Shown: positions 57,377 through 64,000 of the stretch, one piece after another | Layout of the letters: each line of letters starts with the position of its first letter | How positions within the stretch are numbered: position 1 is the first letter of the stretch | From: Deltaproteobacteria bacterium | Lineage (GTDB): Bacteria > UBA10199 > DSSB01 > JACPFA01 | DNA length: 64,000 nucleotides | Assembly: GCA_016183235.1 (NCBI GenBank) | Contig: JACPFA010000034.1 | Coordinates: forward strand, 30,909-94,908 | Direction: 5' to 3' | Notes under the pieces: model-generated | What the model saw: the letters and a program-made list of their open reading frames with translations, nothing else | The model's database searches: none | Told to the model about the DNA's origin: nothing | Program-made: the position numbers and the translations under genes

Positions 57377-58126
57377 TTAATGCAAAGTAACGCCATCGAC
57401 TTTAATCTCCGAATTTTCAACCAACTGCGGAGTGATAAAAATAGATTCCCCCGCCTTCATTTGGCGAATGCCTAATATTTTTAACCGACACATCTCTAAA
57501 ATCGCCAAAAAAGTCACAATCAATCGATCGCGGGTTTGTTTGTCTTTAAATAATTCTTTAAACTCCAGCGCTTGATGTTGGGATGTTTTAAATTGTTCAA
57601 TCAACTCATAAATTCTCTCAGTGACACTCATGCTGGTCGCCATCACTTCGTGGGCCAAAACCTTAGGGGCCCTAGCTAAAATTTGACTAAAGCAAGTGAC
57701 CAAATTAAAAAGATCTGCCTCTAAAGGGGTTGCCTCCATGCCTAAATCTTCTGGCTGCCCTCTTACAAAGACATCTCGCTCCAACAAAGGCCGCCCCATT
57801 AACAACGCAGCCCCTTCTTTATAACGTTGATATTCCAAGAGCCGACGAATCAGATCGGCACGAGGATCTACACCCTCTTCTTCATCCTCTTGCCCGTCTG
57901 CGGGTAATAACATTTTAGACTTAATCAAGGCCAGTTCACTGGCCATGAGAATAAAATCACCCGATAAATCAATATTAAGTTCTTCCATCAGATTTAAATA
58001 GGCAAGGTATTGATCGAGCACCTTGGCAATAGGAATATCACTAATATCCACCTTTTCTTGTTGCACCAGATGAAGCAATAAATCTAAAGGCCCTTCAAAA
58101 ACTTCAATGTCAACTCGATATTCCAT
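57377..58126 (-). CDS. scpA: Segregation and condensation protein ScpA
   Basis: 249 residues. Kleisin opening VFEGPLDLLLHLVQQEKVDI, and LLEYQRYKEGAALL in the middle. Bridges SMC heads with ScpB. Confidence 0.94.
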   Translation of the reverse strand: MEYRVDIEVFEGPLDLLLHLVQQEKVDISDIPIAKVLDQYLAYLNLMEELNIDLSGDFILMASELALIKSKMLLPADGQEDEEEGVDPRADLIRRLLEYQRYKEGAALLMGRPLLERDVFVRGQPEDLGMEATPLEADLFNLVTCFSQILARAPKVLAHEVMATSMSVTERIYELIEQFKTSQHQALEFKELFKDKQTRDRLIVTFLAILEMCRLKILGIRQMKAGESIFITPQLVENSEIKVDGVTLH

Positions 58127-58136
58127 GAATTCCCTC

Positions 58137-59132
58137 TTAGCCTAATTTCATCACCTTATTGACTTCGTGCAAGGTGGCTTGAGCATGGCTTCTCGCCTGC
58201 TTGGCCCCCTTTTCAAGGATGTCCATCACGAAGTGTTTATCTTTCTGCAACTCGGCGCGTTTTTGCCAAGTGGGTTCTAAAAATTTGATGATATTATGAC
58301 TTACTTTCTTTTTACAATCCATACAACCTATCCCAGCTCGTCTGCATTCTTTATCTACTTCGGCTACCTCTTGAGCAGGAGAATAAATTTTATGATAAGC
58401 AAAAACATTACAAACATCGGGGTTCCCCGGATCGGTACGACGAACTCTTGCTGGATCAGTGATGGCAACACTCATTTTTTTTTGAAGGGTTACTGCATCA
58501 TCACTTAAATAAATACAGTTGTCATAACTCTTTGACATTTTACGATTATCCAAACCCAATAATTTTTGTGTTTTGGTAAGCAAGGGCTGACATTCTTTAA
58601 GCACCCCTTGCCCATATAAAAAATTAAACCGGCGAATCACCTCACGTGCCAATTCTAAATGCGCCACTTGGTCTTGCCCCACGGGGACATAATCAGCCTT
58701 ATAAATGGCCACATCAGCGGTTTGCAATAAAGGGTAGCCCAAAAAACCGTAGGTCGAAAGATCTTTATCTTTTAACTCCATCTTTAATTCTTTGTAACTA
58801 GGCACTCGCTCTAACCAACTAATGGGGGTAAGCATAGCGAGCAGCAAATGTAGCTCGGCATGCTCTGGAATATGAGATTGGATAAAAAGCGTGGCTTGAT
58901 TAGGGTCCAACCCCAAGGCTAGCCAATCCAACACCATTTCTTGAGAAAAATTAAAAAGATTATCTGGGGTTTGATATTCGGTGGTTAAGGCATGCCAATC
59001 GGCCACAAAAAAATAACAGGTGTGCAATTTTTGTAACTCAAGCCAATTTTCTAACACCCCGTGAAAATGACCTAAGTGCAATCGCCCGGTGGGGCGCATC
59101 CCACTCACCACTATTTTGTTTGCCTTTTTCAC
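58137..59132 (-). CDS. trpS: Tryptophanyl-tRNA synthetase
   Basis: 331 residues. HIGH-like motif in RPTGRLHLGHFHG, RKMSKSYDN and GFLGYPLLQTADVAIYKAD. Class I enzyme charging tRNA-Trp. A CRRAGIGCMDC cluster near residue 275 is as in the TrpS forms of many anaerobes and deltaproteobacteria. Confidence 0.95.
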   Translation of the reverse strand: MKKANKIVVSGMRPTGRLHLGHFHGVLENWLELQKLHTCYFFVADWHALTTEYQTPDNLFNFSQEMVLDWLALGLDPNQATLFIQSHIPEHAELHLLLAMLTPISWLERVPSYKELKMELKDKDLSTYGFLGYPLLQTADVAIYKADYVPVGQDQVAHLELAREVIRRFNFLYGQGVLKECQPLLTKTQKLLGLDNRKMSKSYDNCIYLSDDAVTLQKKMSVAITDPARVRRTDPGNPDVCNVFAYHKIYSPAQEVAEVDKECRRAGIGCMDCKKKVSHNIIKFLEPTWQKRAELQKDKHFVMDILEKGAKQARSHAQATLHEVNKVMKLG

Positions 59133-59150
59133 TTACGACTCATGCTCCTT

Positions 59151-59870
59151 TTAGAAATTAGGGATCAACAGTTCGGTCAACCAACTTACCGGATAACGAA
59201 TCACCGCATAGGCCCCAACATAATACATCACGATTAGAATGAAAATCCCAAACTGTGCCACCTGATTATAAGCCTCTACCCAACTTTCAGGCAAAAAACC
59301 CTCCAATACCTTGCCCCCATCTAAAGGATGTAAGGGAATCAAATTAAAAAAAGCCAACCCTAAATTGATATGAACACCCATTTCAAACAAGGCATAAATA
59401 ATACTAAGGGTAGAACGAAAAAAGGGTTTCCCACTTAACCACTCCCCTGCCTGGCTAGCCACCACGGCATAAATCAACCACAAAAATCCGGCCGCAATCA
59501 CGGCTAAAAGCAAATTGCTTAATGGGCCAGCAAAGGCGATCCAAAGATTATCTCGTCTTGGCTTTTTTAAATTAGCCAGCTCCACTGGCACAGGTTTTCC
59601 CCAGCCGCCAATGGGAACCCGAGCGCCCGTTAAAATCACGAGCATGGGCAATAAAATAGTCCCAATTAAATCCGCATGCACTAAAGGATTAAAAGAAATC
59701 CGGCCCTGATTTTTAGCAGTAGCATCGCCTAATTTATTCGCAATAAATGCGTGGGCGGTTTCGTGAAAGGAAAGAGAAAAAAGAAAGGCGGGATAAAATA
59801 AAATAAGCAATTGGATTTTTTCCTGCACCCCAATACAGCTAACGTCACCCCCAATAAAGGTCAAGCACAA
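59151..59870 (-). CDS. M50 site-2-type membrane metalloprotease
   Basis: 239 residues from a TTG start; GTG 59828 is a possible alternative. HETAH (H36, E37, H40) in the first membrane helix, NLIPLHPLDGGKVLEG as the Asp zinc ligand, and four to five membrane segments. Short M50 proteases of this type commonly lie next to trpS and scpA. Substrate unknown. Confidence 0.88.
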   Translation of the reverse strand: MCLTFIGGDVSCIGVQEKIQLLILFYPAFLFSLSFHETAHAFIANKLGDATAKNQGRISFNPLVHADLIGTILLPMLVILTGARVPIGGWGKPVPVELANLKKPRRDNLWIAFAGPLSNLLLAVIAAGFLWLIYAVVASQAGEWLSGKPFFRSTLSIIYALFEMGVHINLGLAFFNLIPLHPLDGGKVLEGFLPESWVEAYNQVAQFGIFILIVMYYVGAYAVIRYPVSWLTELLIPNF

Positions 59871-59902
59871 GGAAGCTCACCTCTTCATCTGCAATTAGCA
59901 CC

Positions 59903-60112
59903 ACGTCTTTTCGAGGTAGGGAGAGGCCAATGGAGAGCCCGCGCCCGGTCGGCCTAGTCGGGCTAAAAAATTTTTTGTTTTTTAGTTGAATTAGAGTACT
60001 CCTCTGTCGTCCTCTAATTCAAAAAAACAATAAAATTTTTTAACCCTCCTACGGCCGCCCTCCTGCGCTGAAAGGCTCTCCCTTGGCCTCTCCCTACCTC
60101 GAAAAGACTTCT
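59903..60112. repeat. Large palindrome B2 (family B)
   Basis: Inverted copy of B1, with the same GTCTTTTCGAGGTAGGGAG ends, A/T-rich middle and GAATTAGAG tip. With D2 it fills the gene-free gap 59871-60351. Confidence 0.88.
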
Positions 60113-60133
60113 CTGCAAATATTTGAGAAATAT

Positions 60134-60330
60134 AAAAAGAGATTGAAGTGACTTTGAAGGTGAGGTGGTTTCGCCGACCCATCGCGGAAGCGGCGGTGCC
60201 CCCAATGCATGTTTGCCGGCATGGAAAGCCGAGGCCCACTTCTGAGTGGGAACGCGGAAGGATTCCGTGCCGGCAAACCCGCATTAGGGTCGCAACCACC
60301 TCACCTTCAAAGTCACTTCAATCTCTTTTT
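60134..60330. repeat. Large palindrome D2 (family D)
   Basis: Perfect 37-bp arms (60134-60170 and 60294-60330), unrelated in sequence to the D1 arms. The core matches D1: GCCGGCATGGAAAGCC, GGAAGGATTCCGTGCCGGC and CCCGCATTAGGGTCGC. Confidence 0.9.
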
Positions 60331-60351
60331 AGGTACGGCGATTTACAGGGG

Positions 60352-61296
60352 TTACTTTTTGGCTCTAAGTTTAGCGCGGGGGTGGAGGTCGTAGATTTTG
60401 CGTAATCGTTCGCCGGTGACGTGGGTATAAATTTGGGTGCTGCTGAGATCGGCGTGTCCCAACATGGTTTGCACCGAACGCAAATCTGCCCCATGCTCAA
60501 TTAAATGCGTGGCAAAAGTATGCCGTAGTTTATGAGGGCTGATGTTTTTTGTGATGCCGGCTAGCTTAGCATATTTTTTGAGCTGTAAAAAAAATTGTTG
60601 TCTGGTTAATCGACCACCTTTTTGAGAAAGAAAAAAATAAGGCGACAATTTTTTTCGAAGTAAATGAGGCCTGGCTAATTCTGCATAATCTTTCATAGCA
60701 GCCAAGGCCGAACGCCCCGCTGGCACCCATCGTTCTTTGCCACCCTTACCCAACACCTTCACAATGCCTTCATTAAAATGAATATCCCCCATGGTTATTT
60801 GCACCAACTCGGAGACCCTTAATCCACAGGCATAAGCCACCTCAAGCATGGCTTTATCGCGCAGACCAATCGGGGTGGTTAAATCTGGTTTCGTTAATAA
60901 TTCGTTGATCTCCGCTTCGGTCAAAAATTGAGGTAATCTTTTAGATAATTTTGGCAGTTCAATATTTTCCATGGGATTGTTGGAAAAAAACTTTTCTTCT
61001 AACCCATATCGAAAAAACATTCGCAAGGCCGACAATCGGCGGGCTAACGTTTTGGCTCGAGACCCTTTGTCAAACTGAGCGTTAATAAATTCGCGAACTT
61101 GTACTTCAGTAATTTTTGAAAATTTAATTCTGCTTTGCTTTAAAATAAAATCATAAAACAAACGCAAATCCCTGGCATAACTTTCAAGGGTATTAGGGCT
61201 TAAATTACGTTCTAATTTAAGGTGATTGAGGTACAGATCGAAATACTTCCAATCCTCTTGCATGATACGGATTTTATCCCTAAAAGAAGTACTCAT
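60352..61296 (-). CDS. Tyrosine recombinase XerC/XerD
   Basis: 314 residues. SAM-like N-terminal domain (LERNLSPNTLESYARDLRLF); catalytic residues in ACGLRVSELV (Arg), LGKGGKERWVP (Lys), HKLRHTFATH (His, Arg), LGHADLSSTQIYTH (His, Tyr). Probably dimer resolution. I cannot decide between XerC and XerD. Its ATG shares two bases with the divergent trmB ATG. Confidence 0.9.
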   Translation of the reverse strand: MSTSFRDKIRIMQEDWKYFDLYLNHLKLERNLSPNTLESYARDLRLFYDFILKQSRIKFSKITEVQVREFINAQFDKGSRAKTLARRLSALRMFFRYGLEEKFFSNNPMENIELPKLSKRLPQFLTEAEINELLTKPDLTTPIGLRDKAMLEVAYACGLRVSELVQITMGDIHFNEGIVKVLGKGGKERWVPAGRSALAAMKDYAELARPHLLRKKLSPYFFLSQKGGRLTRQQFFLQLKKYAKLAGITKNISPHKLRHTFATHLIEHGADLRSVQTMLGHADLSSTQIYTHVTGERLRKIYDLHPRAKLRAKK

Positions 61297-61891
61297 GCAA
61301 ACGAAAGTCTACATTCCACCCGAAAAACCTATCCAAGGTTGGCAGATGAGCCCATTGCCCATTGGGACGGTTCCTACTTTTCCTACTTCAAACTTATCTT
61401 TAGAAATCGGGCCCGGCAATGGGGCTTTTGTTATGCACCAATGCCAACAATTCCCCACGCATCATTTTATAGCCATTGAAAAAAAGAAGAAACGTTTTGA
61501 AAAAATTTGTAAACGCGCTGAAAAATTAAAAATCAATAATCTAACCCTGGTGCTAGGAGACGCGCGGGTGGTATTAGAAAAATTCTTCCACAAGATTCAA
61601 TTTCAATCGATTTATATTTTATTCCCCGACCCATGGCCCAAGCGGGTGCATGGTAAACATCGAATGGTTCAAGGTTATTTTGTCGATCATTTAGTAAAAT
61701 TATTAAAACCTAAGGGCACTCTATATTTGGCCACTGATCATGAACCCTATGCTCAACAAATGTCTGCTGTCTTTCAAAAGAATGGAAAGTTTACTTTTGA
61801 ATCAGGCCAATCCCTCTTCCCCACTTATTTTGAAACTAAGTGGAAAAAACTAGGCCTCGCTATTCATTATTTTAAATTTACTTTGAATTAA
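61295..61891 (+). CDS. trmB: tRNA (guanine-N7-)-methyltransferase TrmB
   Basis: 198 residues from ATG 61295; the frame to 61226 is antisense to xer. SAM site LSLEIGPGNGAFVM, acidic IAIEKKKKRFEKI, YILFPDPWPKRVHGKHRMVQ and LATDHEPYA. Methylates G46 in tRNA. The stop lies in the left arm of palindrome F. Confidence 0.93.
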   Translation: MQTKVYIPPEKPIQGWQMSPLPIGTVPTFPTSNLSLEIGPGNGAFVMHQCQQFPTHHFIAIEKKKKRFEKICKRAEKLKINNLTLVLGDARVVLEKFFHKIQFQSIYILFPDPWPKRVHGKHRMVQGYFVDHLVKLLKPKGTLYLATDHEPYAQQMSAVFQKNGKFTFESGQSLFPTYFETKWKKLGLAIHYFKFTLN

Positions 61892-62036
61892 GGAATCTCT
61901 GCAAAACGTAGTGAGCAGTTCAAGAGCAAGGCGCCGGGCCCCAAAAAAACCGGAATGTATATGAAAATACATGAGGATTTTTTTGGGTGGCAACGCAGCT
62001 ATTGAACTGCGTAATAGTTTTGCAGAGATTCCTTAA
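61888..62036. repeat. Palindrome F between trmB and mqnE
   Basis: Perfect 20-bp arms (TTAAGGAATCTCTGCAAAAC and its complement). Each arm contains the stop codon of the adjoining convergent gene. The centre has GAAAATACATGAGGATTTTTTT. Could serve as a two-way terminator. Confidence 0.9.
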
Positions 62037-63124
62037 GCAACCAGGCGGGAAACAGGCTGATAGAGGGTATCCCGTTCAACCGGCACAGCACCTGCCTCAG
62101 TAATAAGGGCCTGCAATTCACGTACGGTCAGGCCTTCTGGGCTATCGGCACCTGCCATGTGCACAATGGTTTCTTGCATCACCGTGCCATCAAAATCATC
62201 GGCCCCAAATTGTAAAGCCAGTTGCGCCACCTTAACCCCGGTCATGATCCAATAGACTTTGATATGAGGGAAATTATCTAAAAAGATGCGCGCCACCGCG
62301 ATATTAGTAAGGTCTTCAATACCGGTTGGTTCTGGCAAATGAGCCAGAGGAGTTTCAAAGGGCACAAAACTTAATGGAATAAAGGTTTGAAACCCACTGG
62401 TTTTATCTTGTAAATTACGCAATTTTTTTAAATGCTCCACGCGTTCGGATAAGGTTTCTCCAATCCCATAAAGCATTGTAGCATTCGAACGAATCCCCAT
62501 ACCATGAGCCATTTCATGAATTTCTAACCAACGATCCCACTTGATCTTATTTTTAAAGGTAAGCTCATGCATGCGATCGGTTAAAATCTCAGCCCCTCCA
62601 CCTGGCATGGAGCCTAGGCCTGCAGCCAACAAACGTTGCAGCACTTCTTGAATTGAAATTTTTGAAACCTTACTGAAATAATCAATCTCTACAGCCGTAA
62701 AGGCCTTTAAATGAACGTGAGGTAGCGTTGCTTTAAGGGTACGCAACAGCTCCTCATAATATTCCAGTTTGTAATCGGGATGTAGGCCCCCTACAATATG
62801 AAGCTCGGTGGCCCCTTCTTTAGCTGCTGCAACAGCTTTAGCGCGCATCTCGGCAACACTTAATTCATAGGCCTTGGCCGATTTTTTAGGTTGGCCAAAT
62901 TCGCAAAACTTACAAGCCACATAACAAACATTAGAATAATTTAAATGTCGATTGATATTGTAATAAACTTTGTTGCCATGAAGACGCTGTTTTAGAGTTG
63001 AAGCCAATTTGCCTAATTGAAAAAGATCGGGGTGTTCATATAAATAAAGACATTCTTCTTCACTGATACGCTCGCCTGCTAAAACTTTTGCTTCGATATT
63101 TTTTTTCATAAGTTTACTTGTCAT
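62033..63124 (-). CDS. mqnE: Aminofutalosine synthase MqnE
   Basis: 363 residues if started at ATG 63124; ATG 63157 would add 11 residues encoded by a repeat. Radical-SAM CYVACKFC (CxxxCxxC), GGLHPDYKLEYYEELLRTLK, HLKAFTAVEIDYF, GSMPGGGAEIL and SNATMLYG are MqnE rather than MqnC signatures. Early step of the futalosine route to menaquinone; other mqn genes are not in the window. Confidence 0.9.
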   Translation of the reverse strand: MTSKLMKKNIEAKVLAGERISEEECLYLYEHPDLFQLGKLASTLKQRLHGNKVYYNINRHLNYSNVCYVACKFCEFGQPKKSAKAYELSVAEMRAKAVAAAKEGATELHIVGGLHPDYKLEYYEELLRTLKATLPHVHLKAFTAVEIDYFSKVSKISIQEVLQRLLAAGLGSMPGGGAEILTDRMHELTFKNKIKWDRWLEIHEMAHGMGIRSNATMLYGIGETLSERVEHLKKLRNLQDKTSGFQTFIPLSFVPFETPLAHLPEPTGIEDLTNIAVARIFLDNFPHIKVYWIMTGVKVAQLALQFGADDFDGTVMQETIVHMAGADSPEGLTVRELQALITEAGAVPVERDTLYQPVSRLVA

Positions 63125-63146
63125 ATTGGGAATGCTGAAAAATGCA

Positions 63147-63248
63147 CTTTCTGTCATCCCTGCGGAAGCAGGGATCCAGTGATTTCAAACAGTTCTGGAT
63201 TCCCGCCGGAGTTTACCCCTGCGCAGGCAGGGGCGGGAATGACATTTT
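63147..63248. repeat. REP-like palindrome pair upstream of mqnE
   Basis: CTGTCATCCCTGCGGAAGCA then GGGATCCAG, facing GGATTCCCGCC...GGGCGGGAATGACA, with AAAAATG/CATTTTT flanks. It supplies the first codons of the longer mqnE frame. Confidence 0.7.
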
Positions 63249-63262
63249 TCAACAAGCCCATA

Positions 63263-63802
63263 TTAACTTATTAAATTCATAAATTCAGCCCTTGTCTCTT
63301 GCCGATTGCGAAATGCCCCTAACATGGTTGAAGTAATCGCAGTTGACCCTCGTTTTTGTACCCCACGCATTTGCATACAAAGATGCTCGGCCTCAATAAC
63401 CACAGCCACGCCTAAGGGATCAAGCACTTCTTGAATGGTATTGGCAATTTGGTGGGTAAGCCGTTCTTGCACTTGCAAACGCCTGGCATAAATTTCTACC
63501 AACCTTGGAATTTTTGACAAACCAATGATCTTTCCTTTAGGAATATAAGCCACATGGCACTTGCCATAAAAAGGCAACAAGTGATGTTCGCAAAGGCTGT
63601 AAATCGAGATGTCTTTGACAATGATCATCTCTTCATATTTTTCAGTAAACTTAGCCCCATTTAAAACTTCGTAAGGATCTTCTGCATATCCTTTAGTAAG
63701 AAATTTTAACGCCTTACGCACCCTAGCCGGCGTAAGCAACAAACCCTCCCGCTTCGGGTCTTCCCCAAGCTCTTTTAAAATTCCAACAATAAAATCTTCC
63801 AT
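63263..63802 (-). CDS. folE: GTP cyclohydrolase I
   Basis: 179 residues. Zinc and active site [30 protein letters not shown] and [15 protein letters not shown]. First step of folate synthesis, GTP to dihydroneopterin triphosphate. Confidence 0.95.
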   Translation of the reverse strand: MEDFIVGILKELGEDPKREGLLLTPARVRKALKFLTKGYAEDPYEVLNGAKFTEKYEEMIIVKDISIYSLCEHHLLPFYGKCHVAYIPKGKIIGLSKIPRLVEIYARRLQVQERLTHQIANTIQEVLDPLGVAVVIEAEHLCMQMRGVQKRGSTAITSTMLGAFRNRQETRAEFMNLIS

Positions 63803-63871
63803 AGGCGAAAAAACCTCTACCTAACCTAAAACAAGGGGTCAAGGTGAGAACTCCCATGCTGTGGTAGCTAA

Positions 63872-63936
63872 ATGAAAATGTCAGTTTAACTGCTAAGTGA
63901 TTATGTCAGTAGCTATCCTCCAAAAGGAGGAGAAGG
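63872..63936 (+). mobile_element. Probable left end of an ISNCY-like element
   Basis: GAAAATGTCAGTTTAACTGC and a second GATTATGTCAGTA lie just before the transposase frame, as the ends of ISNCY/IS1202-like elements do. The exact terminus cannot be fixed without the right end. Confidence 0.45.
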
Positions 63937-64000
63937 ATGCTACTAACAATGAGAGATAAAAATAAAATTGAGGTAATTGAGGCAGTCATGGACGAGAGGA
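63937..64000 (+). CDS. Start of an ISNCY-like transposase (cut by window end)
   Basis: AAAAGGAGGAGAAGG precedes ATG 63937. The 21 visible residues (MLLTMRDKNKIEVIEAVMDE...) match the N-terminus of ISNCY-family DDE transposases, where the next part is a helix-turn-helix. Only 64 bases are seen. Confidence 0.5.
   Translation, partial: MLLTMRDKNKIEVIEAVMDER

Noticed and set aside
60148..60405. Plus-strand frame of 85 codons
   Set aside because: Covers palindrome D2 and antisense of xer; similar to the D1 shadow frames.

Overview
The window looks like a chromosomal segment of a Gram-negative bacterium of broadly deltaproteobacterial type (a Myxococcota, Bdellovibrionota or UBA10199-like lineage is my guess; nothing here fixes it). 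The reasons are a complete type II secretion operon with a GspN/GspM/PilM-like GspL set, a futalosine-pathway MqnE, Ser/Thr kinases with a HRDxSPxN motif and a PEGA tail, a DUF4911 gene, and moderate GC content judged by eye. Most of the window is ordinary, densely packed housekeeping DNA. Its striking feature is the large palindromes lying between, and sometimes inside, the genes.

Layout. Positions 1-13,000 form an accessory island: a HepT-like gene, a decayed hicA next to an intact hicB, an ATLF-like metalloprotease gene that has cut off a CPBP membrane-protein gene, small secreted proteins, higBA, an ECF sigma factor plus receptor-type kinase pair, a YhcG nuclease plus SIR2-like operon, a nuclease-like orphan and hepT/mntA. 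It also holds scars of duplicated modules. Positions 13,061-16,745 carry thiS-thiO-thiG-thiC. A second RelE-type toxin/antitoxin pair, a DUF547/DUF4911 pair and rlmN follow. Positions 20,737-34,325 carry the type II secretion genes gspN-M-L-K-J-I-H-G-F-E-D-C (minus strand, transcribed C to N). Positions 34,536-41,406 carry pyrB-pyrC-carA-carB with an attenuator-like hairpin just before pyrB. Positions 41,775-54,412 carry a secreted beta-propeller protein, two signal peptidases I, lepA, an RHH protein, a SPOR protein, argS, two M16 peptidases and a Ser/Thr kinase. Positions 54,597-63,802 carry a lysine-rich 25-residue gene, tRNA-fMet, rluB, scpB, scpA, trpS, an M50 protease, xerC/D, trmB, mqnE and folE. 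An IS element begins at the right edge.

The main discovery candidate is the set of at least twelve 150-260 bp palindromes. They fall into several families. Within a family the apical and internal loop sequences are conserved. The stems differ from copy to copy, yet remain perfectly self-complementary within each copy: arms of 43, 43, 44, 36, 35, 29, 37 and 20 bp were checked by eye. The outer arms often contain an inverted copy of the adjoining gene end (stop codons of thiC, carA, lepA, trmB/mqnE and the beta-propeller gene, or the start of an M16 gene). One sits in frame inside the gspK leader, and another supplies the last codons of carB. This covariation pattern suits either structured RNA or hairpin DNA elements spread with inverted target duplication. 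I know of no described family that matches it, but I could not search.
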